This document shows, one piece after another, positions 52,452-60,869 of a stretch of 64,000 bases of DNA. The notes beneath the pieces are model-generated. The model saw only the letters and a program-made list of their open reading frames with translations, searched no databases and was not told the origin of the DNA. The DNA is from Algiphilus aromaticivorans DG1253 (GTDB lineage Bacteria; Pseudomonadota; Gammaproteobacteria; Nevskiales; Nevskiaceae), in NCBI RefSeq assembly GCF_000733765.1, contig NZ_JPOG01000001.1, positions 1,426,001 to 1,490,000 of the forward strand. The letters are read 5' to 3'. Position 1 is the stretch's first letter. Each line of letters begins with the position of its first letter. Made by a program: the position numbers and the translations under genes.

Positions 52452-53803
52452 GCGCCCAGCCCGGCGAGCAGGCCACGCGCCTTGGCTTCGGTCTCGGCCA
52501 GCTCGGCATCGGGATCGGAGTCGGCGACGATGCCCGCGCCGGCGCGGAAGACCAGCTCATCGTCGCGAGCGAGCAGCGAGCGGATCAGGATGCTGCTGTC
52601 CATGCGCCCATTGCGTGAGACGTAGCCCAGGCTGCCCGTGTAGCTGCCCCGCCCCACAGTCTCGAGCTCGGCGATGATCTCCATGACGCGCACCTTTGGA
52701 CAGCCCGTAATCGTGCCGCCCGGGAAGACCGCGCGCAGCACGCGCGCAGCGCCGACATCCGGGCTCAGCTCGCCGCGGATATTGGAGACCAGATGATGCA
52801 CGCTGGCGTAATGCTCGAGTGCCAGCAACTCGTCCACGCACACGCTTCCGGGCCGGCAGATGCGACCGAGATCGTTGCGCTCCAGATCGATGAGCATGAC
52901 GTGCTCGGCGCGTTCCTTGGGGTTGCGGCTGAGTTCGCCGCAGAGCGCGGCGTCTTCGTCCGCGTCGCGGCCGCGACGGCGGGTACCGGCTATGGGGCGC
53001 GTCTCGACCACCCCGTCGACAACGCGCACCAACCGCTCGGGCGAGGCACTGACGAGGCTGGCGCCATCCTGATGCAGCAATGCCGAGAAAGGCGCGGCGT
53101 TGTGCAGACGCATGGCCGCATGCAGTGCTGCGCCGCTGGCCGACTCGGCCAGGCGCAGTCGCCAACCACGCGACAGATTGACCTGGAAAGCGTCACCGGC
53201 GTGCAGATAGTCGAGCACCGCGGCCACGCCGTCTCGGTAATGCTGGGGTGCTTCAGCCTCGCTGCTGGCTAGCCCTTCCGCGTAGGGATGCACCGCTGCG
53301 CGCGGCTGACCGGTCTCGCGCGCTAGCGCCGCGGCCGTTGCCTGATCGGGCGCCACGCACCAGGCTTGTCCCGTGACCGCATCGACGACAATGGCCTGAT
53401 CGACGGCCCACACCGTGATGTCCGGAAGCGCTTCCGGACCCGGCCGCGGCAGGCGCAGCTTGGGCTCGAAGCAGGCGGCGGCCTCGTAGCCGATATGAAA
53501 AACGTAACCGCCGACGAAGGGCAGCTCCGACGGCATGCCCGGTGCAGCGTGCAGGCTGTAAGCGTCGAGGCGAGCCAGCAACGCATCGGCCTCGGGTGTA
53601 CCGGCCGCCGCGCTCCCGAGGCGACGCGGCTCTGCGAAGAGGATGTCGTAGCGGCCGGTGCGCTCGGCATGGGCGCCGCTGTTGAGCAGACAGAAGAAGC
53701 GCTGCGGATCCGCGGCGTGCAATGCCAGCAGATCGGGGGCGGCAGCGAGCGGCTGGATGACTGGAGCGGCCGGCGCCACAGGCGCCGTCTGCGCGTCAGT
53801 CAA
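52448..53803 (-). CDS. pabB: Aminodeoxychorismate synthase component I
   Basis: This chorismate-binding enzyme is about 451 residues long. It has RPIAGTRRRG, LIDLERNDLGRICRPGSV, SNIRGEL and FPGGTITGCPKVRVMEII. The motif is PIAGT where E. coli PabB has PIKGT, as in TrpE-like and some other PabB proteins. Adjacent pabC supports the p-aminobenzoate role. The start is doubtful. TTG 53803 overlaps the fabF stop (TTGACTGA), while ATG 53863 and 53920 would lie deeper inside fabF. Confidence 0.88.
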   Translation of the reverse strand: MTDAQTAPVAPAAPVIQPLAAAPDLLALHAADPQRFFCLLNSGAHAERTGRYDILFAEPRRLGSAAAGTPEADALLARLDAYSLHAAPGMPSELPFVGGYVFHIGYEAAACFEPKLRLPRPGPEALPDITVWAVDQAIVVDAVTGQAWCVAPDQATAAALARETGQPRAAVHPYAEGLASSEAEAPQHYRDGVAAVLDYLHAGDAFQVNLSRGWRLRLAESASGAALHAAMRLHNAAPFSALLHQDGASLVSASPERLVRVVDGVVETRPIAGTRRRGRDADEDAALCGELSRNPKERAEHVMLIDLERNDLGRICRPGSVCVDELLALEHYASVHHLVSNIRGELSPDVGAARVLRAVFPGGTITGCPKVRVMEIIAELETVGRGSYTGSLGYVSRNGRMDSSILIRSLLARDDELVFRAGAGIVADSDPDAELAETEAKARGLLAGLGA

Positions 53804-55040
53804 ACTGCTTGAAGAGCAGCGATCCGTTGGTGCCACCGAAGCCGAAGGAGTTGGAAAGCGCATGAGTGATTCGCGCCTGTCGCGCCTCATTCGGCACATA
53901 GTCGAGGTCGCAGTGCTCACCGGCCTCGTGGAAGTTGATCGTCGGCGGCATCACACCGTGCTTGATGGCCAGCACAGTGAAGATCGCCTCGATACCGCCG
54001 GCGGCGCCGAGCAGGTGCCCGGTCATGGATTTGGTGGAGCTCACCGCAAGCTTGCGCGCGTGCTCGCCGAAGGCGCCGTGCAGAGCGGCTGTTTCGGCGA
54101 TATCGCCGGCATGCGTCGAAGTGCCATGGGCGTTGATGTATTCCACAGACTCTGCGTTGGTCGACGCGTCGCGCAACGTATTCTCCATCGCGCGTCGGGC
54201 GCCCTCCCCGCTCTCGGGTGGCAGCGTGATGTGATAGGCGTCCGATGACATGCCGAAGCCGGCCAGCTCGGCGTAGATGGGCGCGCCACGCGCCTGTGCC
54301 GATTCCAGTGATTCAATGACGATGACGCCGGCGCCGTCACCCAGCACGAAACCGTCGCGGTCCTTGTCCCACGGGCGCGAAGCCTCGATCGGGGCGTCGT
54401 TGCGCGTAGAAAGCGCCCGCGCCTGACAGAAGCCCGCCAGCCCCGCCGGCGAGGAACCTGCCTCGGCGCCACCGGCAATGAAGATGTCGGCATCGCCGTA
54501 CTGAATCATGCGCATGCCGATACCGATGGCGTGCGCGGCCGTCGTGCAGGCGGACACCGCCGCCAGACTCGGACCGGTGATACCAAGATCGATGGAGATC
54601 TGCCCGCTCACCATATTGATGATGCTGCTGGGCACGAAGAAAGGCGACATGCGCCGGGGCCCCTTCTCGTGCAGCACGGCGCATTCGCGCTCGATGGTGC
54701 CGATGCCCCCGATGCCGGAGCCGACACAGATACCAATGCGCTCGCGATTCGCGTCGGTGATCTCCAAGCCACTGTCGGCCACGGCCTGCTTGGCCGCGGC
54801 CACCCCGTAATGGATGAAGGGATCCGTCTTGCGCAGCTCCTTCGGAGACATCCAGTCCTCGGCCACGAAATCGTCGGACACCAGCCCGGCGAATTGCGTG
54901 GTGTAGGCGGAGACATCGTACTTGTCGACCATACGGATGCCGCTGCGGCCAGCGCAGACGGCATCCCAGGCGGTTGGCACGCTGCTTCCGACCGGCGACA
55001 CGATGCCGAGGCCGGAAACGACGACGCGAGACTTGGTCAT
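53796..55040 (-). CDS. fabF: Beta-ketoacyl-ACP synthase II
   Basis: This 414-residue thiolase-fold condensing enzyme elongates acyl-ACP with malonyl-ACP. The nucleophile is C165 (SACTTAAH), with His in NAHGTSTHAGD and in MTGHLLGAAGG. It begins at ATG 55040, 36 bases after acpP. It is the last fab gene of the cluster and overlaps pabB. Confidence 0.96.
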   Translation of the reverse strand: MTKSRVVVSGLGIVSPVGSSVPTAWDAVCAGRSGIRMVDKYDVSAYTTQFAGLVSDDFVAEDWMSPKELRKTDPFIHYGVAAAKQAVADSGLEITDANRERIGICVGSGIGGIGTIERECAVLHEKGPRRMSPFFVPSSIINMVSGQISIDLGITGPSLAAVSACTTAAHAIGIGMRMIQYGDADIFIAGGAEAGSSPAGLAGFCQARALSTRNDAPIEASRPWDKDRDGFVLGDGAGVIVIESLESAQARGAPIYAELAGFGMSSDAYHITLPPESGEGARRAMENTLRDASTNAESVEYINAHGTSTHAGDIAETAALHGAFGEHARKLAVSSTKSMTGHLLGAAGGIEAIFTVLAIKHGVMPPTINFHEAGEHCDLDYVPNEARQARITHALSNSFGFGGTNGSLLFKQFD

Positions 55041-55076
55041 GGCCTTACCTGCGGGGAGCGGAGCCGTCGAAACGGC

Positions 55077-55322
55077 TCAGGAAGCCTGGTTGGCGTTGCT
55101 CTTGATGTAGTTGATGACATCCTGGAAGGTCACGATCTTCTCGGCCTCTTCATCCGGGATGTCGATCTCGAACTCTTCTTCCAGCGCCATGACGAGTTCT
55201 ACGGTGTCCAGCGAATCAGCGCCCAGGTCCTCGACGAAGGACGCGTCCGGGGTGATCTGGTCCTCGCTGACCGAGAGCTGTTCAGCGATGATTTTCTTGA
55301 CCTTCTCTTCCAGGTTACTCAT
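55077..55322 (-). CDS. acpP: Acyl carrier protein
   Basis: This 81-residue acidic protein carries acyl chains on phosphopantetheine at S37 in [18 protein letters not shown]. Its length and sequence are typical ([21 protein letters not shown]). It lies between fabG and fabF, with a longer 160-base gap before it that contains a hairpin. Confidence 0.97.
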   Translation of the reverse strand: MSNLEEKVKKIIAEQLSVSEDQITPDASFVEDLGADSLDTVELVMALEEEFEIDIPDEEAEKIVTFQDVINYIKSNANQAS

Positions 55323-55465
55323 TGAGCCACTCCTCTGTGTTCGATTTGATGCGGTACGCGGTTGGGAAGCCGCTTACCGCGCGCTCCCGCTGAGGCCACC
55401 GGTGAATGCGGCGAACCGGCGGCAATTGTAGAAGATTGCCGCGCGTGGCATCCACCGCGCGGATC

Positions 55466-55481
55466 GCCCGTCGTGACGGGC
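55466..55481 (-). terminator. Hairpin between fabG and acpP
   Basis: GCCCGTC and GACGGGC form a perfect 7-bp stem immediately after the fabG stop. The 160-base fabG-acpP gap is the longest in the fab cluster. It may hold a separate acpP promoter, with this stem limiting read-through or protecting mRNA ends. There is no T-run. Confidence 0.35.
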
Positions 55482-55482
55482 T

Positions 55483-56211
55483 CTATGCCATGTGCATGCC
55501 ACCGTTGACGTGCAGCGTTTCGCCGTTGATGAATGAAGCCTCCGGTCCGGCGAGAAAAGCCACCGCTGCGGCGATGTCTTCCACGGCCCCGAGACGGCCG
55601 GTCGGGATCTGCGCGAGCAGCGCCTCGCGCTGCGATTCATCGAGGGCGCGCGTCATGTCGGTCTCGATGAAGCCGGGGGCTACGACGTTGACGGTAATGC
55701 CACGGCCGCCCACTTCGCGCGCCAGCGATTTGCTCATGCCGATCAGACCGGCCTTGGCCGCGCAATAGTTGGCCTGGCCGGGGTTGCCCGCCGCGCCAAC
55801 CACCGAGCCGACTGAGATAATGCGCCCGCCCTTGGCCTTCATCATGCCGCGCAGCACCGCACGCGCGCAGCCGAAAGCGGCGCTGAGGTTGGTATCGACC
55901 ACCGCGTCCCAGTCATCGTCCTTCATGCGCATGGCCAGGCCGTCGCGCGTAATGCCGGCGTTGTTGACGAGAATGTCCACCGGCGGCAGCTCGCCAACGA
56001 GCTTGCGCACGGCCTCGCGATCGGTGACATCGAGCACACGGCCTTCGCCGCTGCTGCCCAGCGCTTCGCCGATGCCCGCCGCGCCCTTCTCGCTGGTGGC
56101 GGTGCCGACGACATAGGCGCCGTCGGCAGCCAGTCGCGCGCATATCGCCGCGCCGATGCCGCGGCTACCGCCCGTGACCAGGGCCGTGCGCCCTTCGAGT
56201 GCCTTCTGCAT
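55483..56211 (-). CDS. fabG: 3-oxoacyl-ACP reductase
   Basis: This 242-residue short-chain dehydrogenase reduces ketoacyl-ACP with NADPH. It has the TGGSRGIG nucleotide motif near residue 13, NNAG, and the Ser-Tyr-Lys triad in SVGSVVGAAGNPGQANYCAAKAG in part. It ends with the usual NGGMHMA. ATG 56211 is 11 bases after fabD. Confidence 0.95.
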   Translation of the reverse strand: MQKALEGRTALVTGGSRGIGAAICARLAADGAYVVGTATSEKGAAGIGEALGSSGEGRVLDVTDREAVRKLVGELPPVDILVNNAGITRDGLAMRMKDDDWDAVVDTNLSAAFGCARAVLRGMMKAKGGRIISVGSVVGAAGNPGQANYCAAKAGLIGMSKSLAREVGGRGITVNVVAPGFIETDMTRALDESQREALLAQIPTGRLGAVEDIAAAVAFLAGPEASFINGETLHVNGGMHMA

Positions 56212-56222
56212 ATTCGTCTCCT

Positions 56223-57152
56223 TCAGGATGCGTCCGCCGAGTCGGCGGAAAGCGTTGCCAAAGTTTGCGCGTCGCCCAGCGGCACGGCTGTGACACCCTT
56301 CATGCCGCGCTTGGCCAGCCCGCACAGAACCTTGCCGGGGCCGCACTCCACCAGCTGTGTCACGCCTTCATCAAGTAGTGCCTGCTGCGTCTGGGTCCAG
56401 CGCACTGCCTCGCAGAGCTGGCGCCGCAGCGCTTCGCGCACGCCCTCGACGTCGCTGCGCGGCTTGGCGTCGACGTTGTGCAGTACCGGCACGCGCGGCG
56501 CGCTCAGCACCGCGGCGTCGAGCTCGGCGCCGAAGGCCTCGGCGGCATCGCGCAGCAAGGGGCAGTGGGACGGTACCGACATCGCCAGGCGCTGCAACTT
56601 CTTCGCGCCGGCGGCCTTGCCTTCGGCTTCCAGCCAGTCCAGCGCCTCGGCGCGACCTGCCACCACCACTTGTCCCGGCGCGTTGAAGTTGACCGGGAAG
56701 AGATCGCCTTCATCGCGCTGCGCGCAGAGCGCACTCACTGCCTCGTCGTCGAGGCCGAGCACGGCGACCATGCCCGCTCCCGAAGGTGCGTGCTGCTGCA
56801 TGGCCCGACCACGCGCAGCGACCAGACGCAGCGCATCGGCGAACTCCAGCGCCCCGGCGGCGACCAGGGCGCTGTACTCACCCAGCGAATGGCCAGCCAT
56901 CAGCGCGGGCTCGAGCACGCCCTTCTCCTGGCCCAGCCGCCACAGCGCAATGGAGGCTGCGAGAATGGCGGGCTGCGTGTGCTCGGTACGCTCCAGCTGC
57001 TCAGCCGGGCCCTGCGCTATGAGCGCGCGCATATTCCAGCCCAGCGCGTCGCCGGCCTCTTCCAGCGTGCGTGCCACGATCGGCTGCGTGAAACCGTCGA
57101 GCATACCGACGCTCTGCGAACCCTGCCCCGGAAAAACCACTGCCTGCGCCAC
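56223..57152 (-). CDS. fabD: Malonyl-CoA:ACP transacylase
   Basis: This 309-residue enzyme loads malonyl groups on ACP. It has VVFPGQGSQSVGM at the start, the nucleophile S89 in GHSLGEYSALV and a later QLVECGPGKVLCGL. I chose GTG 57152 because GGGGAG lies 8 bases upstream and FabD proteins begin here. An ATG at 57194 would add 14 residues. fabH and plsX, often upstream, are not here; rhombosortase is. Confidence 0.93.
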   Translation of the reverse strand: MAQAVVFPGQGSQSVGMLDGFTQPIVARTLEEAGDALGWNMRALIAQGPAEQLERTEHTQPAILAASIALWRLGQEKGVLEPALMAGHSLGEYSALVAAGALEFADALRLVAARGRAMQQHAPSGAGMVAVLGLDDEAVSALCAQRDEGDLFPVNFNAPGQVVVAGRAEALDWLEAEGKAAGAKKLQRLAMSVPSHCPLLRDAAEAFGAELDAAVLSAPRVPVLHNVDAKPRSDVEGVREALRRQLCEAVRWTQTQQALLDEGVTQLVECGPGKVLCGLAKRGMKGVTAVPLGDAQTLATLSADSADAS

Positions 57153-57181
57153 GTTGTCTTCTCCCCTCGTTGGCTGAATCT

Positions 57182-57787
57182 TCAGCTGCGCCACAGATGC
57201 CGCCGCAGCGCCTCTATCCCCAGCAGACCGGAGGCCCCCAACACACCCGCCAGATGCGCCTGATGCGCGATGGCCGCACCAACGCGCTCGGGGTCCGCAA
57301 ACAACGGTCCGCTGAAGCTTTCGACCAGAATTTTGCCGACAAGATACAGCAGGCAGGCGGCGGCAATCCCGTCACCCGCTCTCGCCTGCGGCAACAGCCC
57401 GAGCAGGAAGAGCCCGTGCAGGACGCCGGAAAAGCCGGCGTAGCGGTTGATCTCCGGGGCCAGCGCGACCATGCCCGCAGACACGCTGAGACTTAGCACG
57501 AGCAGGACGAGCAACCAGCGCAGCGGCGACCAGCGCGCGTCGCAAAGCAGCGGCCAGATCGCCAGGCCGGCCACGTTCATGAGCAGGTGCCAGTCGCTCC
57601 AGTGGACGAAATGCGCCCCGACGAGCCGCCACGGCTGCGCGCTGAAGATTTTGTCGCTTTCCAACAGCAAGGCGTCCCGCAGGCCGGCAAGATGCAGCCC
57701 GATCATGAGCAGGGCGAGCCATAGCACCGGCGAGAGAAAAAAGCCGGTGTCGCCGGCACTCTTTGCTATTCTGCGCGTCCAATGCAT
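57182..57787 (-). CDS. rrtA: Rhombosortase (rhomboid-family intramembrane protease)
   Basis: This 201-residue membrane protease has about six hydrophobic helices. It carries the rhomboid dyad: Ser120 in GFSGVLHG and His178 in HQAHLAGVLG. WRLVGAHFVHWSDWHLLMNVAG near residues 53-74 is the conserved L1-TM block. The short form with these spacings matches rhombosortase, which cuts proteins with a C-terminal GlyGly-CTERM tail, many of them type II secreted. It is 30 bases upstream of fabD in the same direction and divergent from gspG across only 25 bases. Confidence 0.82.
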   Translation of the reverse strand: MHWTRRIAKSAGDTGFFLSPVLWLALLMIGLHLAGLRDALLLESDKIFSAQPWRLVGAHFVHWSDWHLLMNVAGLAIWPLLCDARWSPLRWLLVLLVLSLSVSAGMVALAPEINRYAGFSGVLHGLFLLGLLPQARAGDGIAAACLLYLVGKILVESFSGPLFADPERVGAAIAHQAHLAGVLGASGLLGIEALRRHLWRS

Positions 57788-57812
57788 TACCTATTACCCG
57801 GAGATTTCCAAG

Positions 57813-58268
57813 GTGTCTAGCCTCTCCCACCGTCTGCAGCAGCGCCGAAGGTCCGGCGGTTTCACGCTTATCGAGATCATGGTTGTGGTGGTCATTCTGG
57901 GCATCCTTGCGGCGGTCGTCGTCCCGCGCATCATGGATCGGCCGGACGACGCGCGGGTCGCCAAGGCGCGGCAGGACATTCGTGCACTGCAAAGCGCGCT
58001 GGAACTGTACCGCCTCGATAATTATCAATACCCGAGCACACAGCAGGGGCTCGAGGCGCTGGTGCGCGAACCGAGCGGCGACCCGCCGGCGCGCAACTGG
58101 AAACCCGGCGGCTACATCAACTCGCTGCCGAAGGACCCATGGGGTAACGAATACCTGTACGTGCAGCCGGGTGAACACGGCGATTACGACGTCTTGAGCT
58201 ACGGCGCTGACGGGCGCGAAGGCGGTGAAGGCGTGAATGCCGATATCGGCAACTGGAACATCGAGTAG
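57813..58268 (+). CDS. gspG: GspG, major pseudopilin of type II secretion
   Basis: This 151-residue pseudopilin has a prepilin cleavage site G/FTLIEIMVVVVILGILA, with Glu at +5. The globular domain has the GspG calcium-site pattern (PRDNYQYP-like YRLDNYQYPSTQQGLEALV, and GYINSLPKDPWGNEYLYVQPG) and ends at NWNIE. It starts at GTG 57813 with GGAGA about 9 bases upstream. It leads a tight gspG-N operon. The other type II genes (gspC, D, E, F) are not in view. Confidence 0.95.
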   Translation: MSSLSHRLQQRRRSGGFTLIEIMVVVVILGILAAVVVPRIMDRPDDARVAKARQDIRALQSALELYRLDNYQYPSTQQGLEALVREPSGDPPARNWKPGGYINSLPKDPWGNEYLYVQPGEHGDYDVLSYGADGREGGEGVNADIGNWNIE

Positions 58269-58271
58269 TTC

Positions 58272-58787
58272 ATGTCCGCGCGCAACCGCGCGGCGGGTTT
58301 TACGCTGCTGGAGTTGATGGTCGTCCTGCTGATCATCGGCGTCATGACCAGTTTTGCGGTGCTATCCATCGGCGGGCGCACGCTTTCCGATCGTCTCGAC
58401 AACGAGTCGGCCCGGCTGCAGCAGCTCTTCGTGCTGGCGCAGGACCAGGCGTTATTCAACCGCACCGAGCTGGGTTTCTTCACCGACGAAGAGCGTTACG
58501 GCTTTCTGGTGCCCGATGGCGAAGGCGGCTGGCAACCGCATTCCCGCAGCGGCCCACTGCGGGTGCGCAGCTTCAGCGAGCCCTTTCGCGGCGTTCTCTT
58601 CGTGGAAGGCCAGGCTGTAGCGCCACCGGATGGCGATGAGCTGGAGCCGAGCGTGTTGATCCTGTCCAGCGGCGACATGACCCCCTTCCGGCTGGAGATC
58701 CGCGCACCGGATGACGTCGGGCCGGCGATCATCCGCGGCGATGCCCTCGGTCGCATCGCCCGCGGCGAGCCGGAGACGCGGCAATGA
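58272..58787 (+). CDS. gspH: GspH, minor pseudopilin
   Basis: This 171-residue protein has a prepilin N-terminus G/FTLLELMVVLLIIGVMTS with Glu +5. Its beta-rich globular part begins near residue 40 (DRLDNESARLQQLFVLAQDQAL). It starts 3 bases after gspG and overlaps gspI by 4. Its position in the row fixes it as GspH, a bridge between the pseudopilus tip and shaft. Confidence 0.93.
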   Translation: MSARNRAAGFTLLELMVVLLIIGVMTSFAVLSIGGRTLSDRLDNESARLQQLFVLAQDQALFNRTELGFFTDEERYGFLVPDGEGGWQPHSRSGPLRVRSFSEPFRGVLFVEGQAVAPPDGDELEPSVLILSSGDMTPFRLEIRAPDDVGPAIIRGDALGRIARGEPETRQ

Positions 58788-59164
58788 ACCGGCGCCCGGC
58801 ACAACAGGGCTTCACATTGATCGAGGTAATGGCCGCAGTGGTCATCCTGGCCATGGCGCTGGCTGCCATCATCGCCGGCTTCTCGCGTCAGGCCCATCTG
58901 TCCTCCGAGTTGCGCGATCGCACGCTGGCGATGCTGGTCGCACGCAATCGCATGGCCGAGTACACGCTGGCGGCCGAGTTTCCGGATACCGGCGAGAGCG
59001 ACGGCGAGCGCCGCTTCGCGGACAACGACTGGATATGGTTCGCCGAGGTCAGTGAGACCGAGGATCCGGCACTGCGGCGCATCGATGTGCGCATACGTCG
59101 CGAGGATGACGAGCGCGATCTGGCGACGTTGTCCGGCTTCGTTTCCGAGACCGGCCGCCGATGA
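58784..59164 (+). CDS. gspI: GspI, minor pseudopilin
   Basis: This 126-residue protein has the prepilin motif G/FTLIEVMAAVVILAMAL and the GspI pattern MLVARNRMAEYTLAAEFP. It is part of the pseudopilus tip with GspJ and GspK. It overlaps the genes on both sides by 4 bases. Confidence 0.94.
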   Translation: MNRRPAQQGFTLIEVMAAVVILAMALAAIIAGFSRQAHLSSELRDRTLAMLVARNRMAEYTLAAEFPDTGESDGERRFADNDWIWFAEVSETEDPALRRIDVRIRREDDERDLATLSGFVSETGRR

Positions 59165-59901
59165 GAGGGAACGACACGGCGCGAAACGGCGGCTTCACGC
59201 TGCTCGAGCTGGTCGTCGTGCTGGCGATTTTCGGCATCGTCGCCGTCATGGCCTACGGCGGGCTCAACAATGTGCTCAAGGCTCGGGTCGCTATTGAGGA
59301 CAATCTGCAGCGCGTCTCGGAGCTGCAGCGCGCCTATCTGCGCATGCGCGAGGACTTCCAGCAATTGCAGCCGCGCGCTGTGCGCGACGAGTTCGGCGAG
59401 CCGCAGTCGGCCGTGCTCGGCCGCCGCGAAGAGGGCGTCGAGATCATCCATGGCGGCTGGCGCAACCCGGCCGGTCATCCGCGCAGCCAGCTGCAGCGCG
59501 TACGCTGGTTCGTCGAGGACGATCAGCTCATCCGCGGCCACTTTCGCTATCTGGACCGTGCGCCCCGCGCCGAGCCACAGCGGCTGCAAGTCCTCGACGA
59601 TGTCGAGCGCATGACGCTGCGCTACCTGGACGGCAACCGCGAATGGCAGCCTGAATGGCCCCCGAATCTCCGGAGCAATCCGGATGCGCAGGGCGATCCG
59701 ATGCCGCCGCTGGCGATTGAGGTAACGCTCGAAACCGGTCAATGGGGTGAGCTGACGCTGCTCTTTCCCAGCGGATCGACAGCGGCCGTGCAGGACGCGG
59801 CGGGCTCTTCGGGGGGGCTGGGCAACGGCGGACCCGGCGTGGGTCCCGGCACAGGGGTGGGGCCGGGACCCGGTCCCGGCGGCCTGGGCACCGGACCATG
59901 A
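59161..59901 (+). CDS. gspJ: GspJ, minor pseudopilin with Gly/Pro-rich tail
   Basis: This 246-residue protein has the prepilin motif G/FTLLELVVVLAIFGIVA and GspJ blocks (RDEFGEPQSAVLGRREEG, YLDGNREWQPEWP). The last 40 residues or so are low complexity (GLGNGGPGVGPGTGVGPG in part), encoded by a G-rich stretch at about 59800-59895. The tail is not needed for the fold and may have grown by repeat slippage. It overlaps gspK by 4 bases. Confidence 0.93.
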   Translation: MRGNDTARNGGFTLLELVVVLAIFGIVAVMAYGGLNNVLKARVAIEDNLQRVSELQRAYLRMREDFQQLQPRAVRDEFGEPQSAVLGRREEGVEIIHGGWRNPAGHPRSQLQRVRWFVEDDQLIRGHFRYLDRAPRAEPQRLQVLDDVERMTLRYLDGNREWQPEWPPNLRSNPDAQGDPMPPLAIEVTLETGQWGELTLLFPSGSTAAVQDAAGSSGGLGNGGPGVGPGTGVGPGPGPGGLGTGP

Positions 59902-60863
59902 AGGCGCCACATCGTCAACGCGGGGTAGCGCTCATCACCGCTCTGCTGGTGGTTTCTCTGGCGAGTATTGCGGCTGTGGCGGTAGCCACCGCCGGCTTCC
60001 AGGCGCTGTCGCGCACGCAGCTTCTGCTCGATAGCGAACGCGCCTGGTGGTACGCGCAGGGCATGGAGGCATGGGCGGTCAGCATTCTGCAACGCGAAGG
60101 CGCCCAAACCGAAATCGATCACCTGGGCGAGGTCTGGGCACGGCAGGTGCCTCCGCTGCCGGTCGAGGGCGGCGCCCTGCAGGGGCGGATCGAGGACGCG
60201 CAGGGCCGCTTCAATCTCAACAACTTCGCAGCCGCAGCCGGCGACGACGAGGAACTGCAACTGTTGACCGAGCGCTTTATTCGGTTGATGGCGTGTACGG
60301 GCGCCGGCGATGACTTCAGAGGGCGCGACATCGTCAACGCCCTCGTCGACTGGATGGACCCTGATGATCAGCAACGTTTCCCGGGCGGCGGCGAGGATCT
60401 GCTCTATTTAGGCAAGACTCCGCCCTACCGAACCGGTGCGCAGCCGCTGGCGGCGGCGAGCGAGTTGGCCGCCATCGAGGGTTTCGATAGCGACATGCTG
60501 CGTGCACTGCGAGATCACATCATTGCACTGCCCGAGGCCACGCCAATCAACGTCAACACCGCGACGCCGGAGGTGCTCTGCGCGCTTTCCGACAATTCGG
60601 ACTACCGCAGCCGCATCGACGGCTTCGTCGCGCGCCGGGCCGAGGAACCCCTCGAAAGCGTCGGTGCGGCCTTCGCCGAGACCGGGCTGGTGCCGGGCGG
60701 CGTTCCGGAAATCCGCCAATCCGACCTGAGTGTGTCGAGCAGCTATTTCCTCACCGAAGCTGACGCCTTCATTGGCAATGGCACGGCGGTTCTTTATAGT
60801 CTCGTCGCGCGCCCGGCCCGCGGCGTGCCCTTCGTGCTGAGACGCAGCACGGCAAGACCCTAG
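59898..60863 (+). CDS. gspK: GspK, pseudopilus tip protein
   Basis: This 321-residue protein has a prepilin-like helix (QRGVALITALLVVSLASIAAVAVA) without Glu at +5, as usual for GspK, and the larger globular domain expected (RIEDAQGRFNLNNFAA; DIVNALVDWMDPDDQQRFPGG in part; INVNTATPEVLCAL). GspK caps the pseudopilus and contacts substrate. It overlaps gspJ. Confidence 0.94.
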   Translation: MKAPHRQRGVALITALLVVSLASIAAVAVATAGFQALSRTQLLLDSERAWWYAQGMEAWAVSILQREGAQTEIDHLGEVWARQVPPLPVEGGALQGRIEDAQGRFNLNNFAAAAGDDEELQLLTERFIRLMACTGAGDDFRGRDIVNALVDWMDPDDQQRFPGGGEDLLYLGKTPPYRTGAQPLAAASELAAIEGFDSDMLRALRDHIIALPEATPINVNTATPEVLCALSDNSDYRSRIDGFVARRAEEPLESVGAAFAETGLVPGGVPEIRQSDLSVSSSYFLTEADAFIGNGTAVLYSLVARPARGVPFVLRRSTARP

Positions 60864-60869
60864 TCCGCC

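Noticed and set aside
52448-53803. Anthranilate synthase TrpE in place of PabB
   Set aside because: The PIAGT motif fits either, but tight overlap with pabC and the fabF-pabB-pabC-mltG order support p-aminobenzoate synthesis. No trp genes are near.
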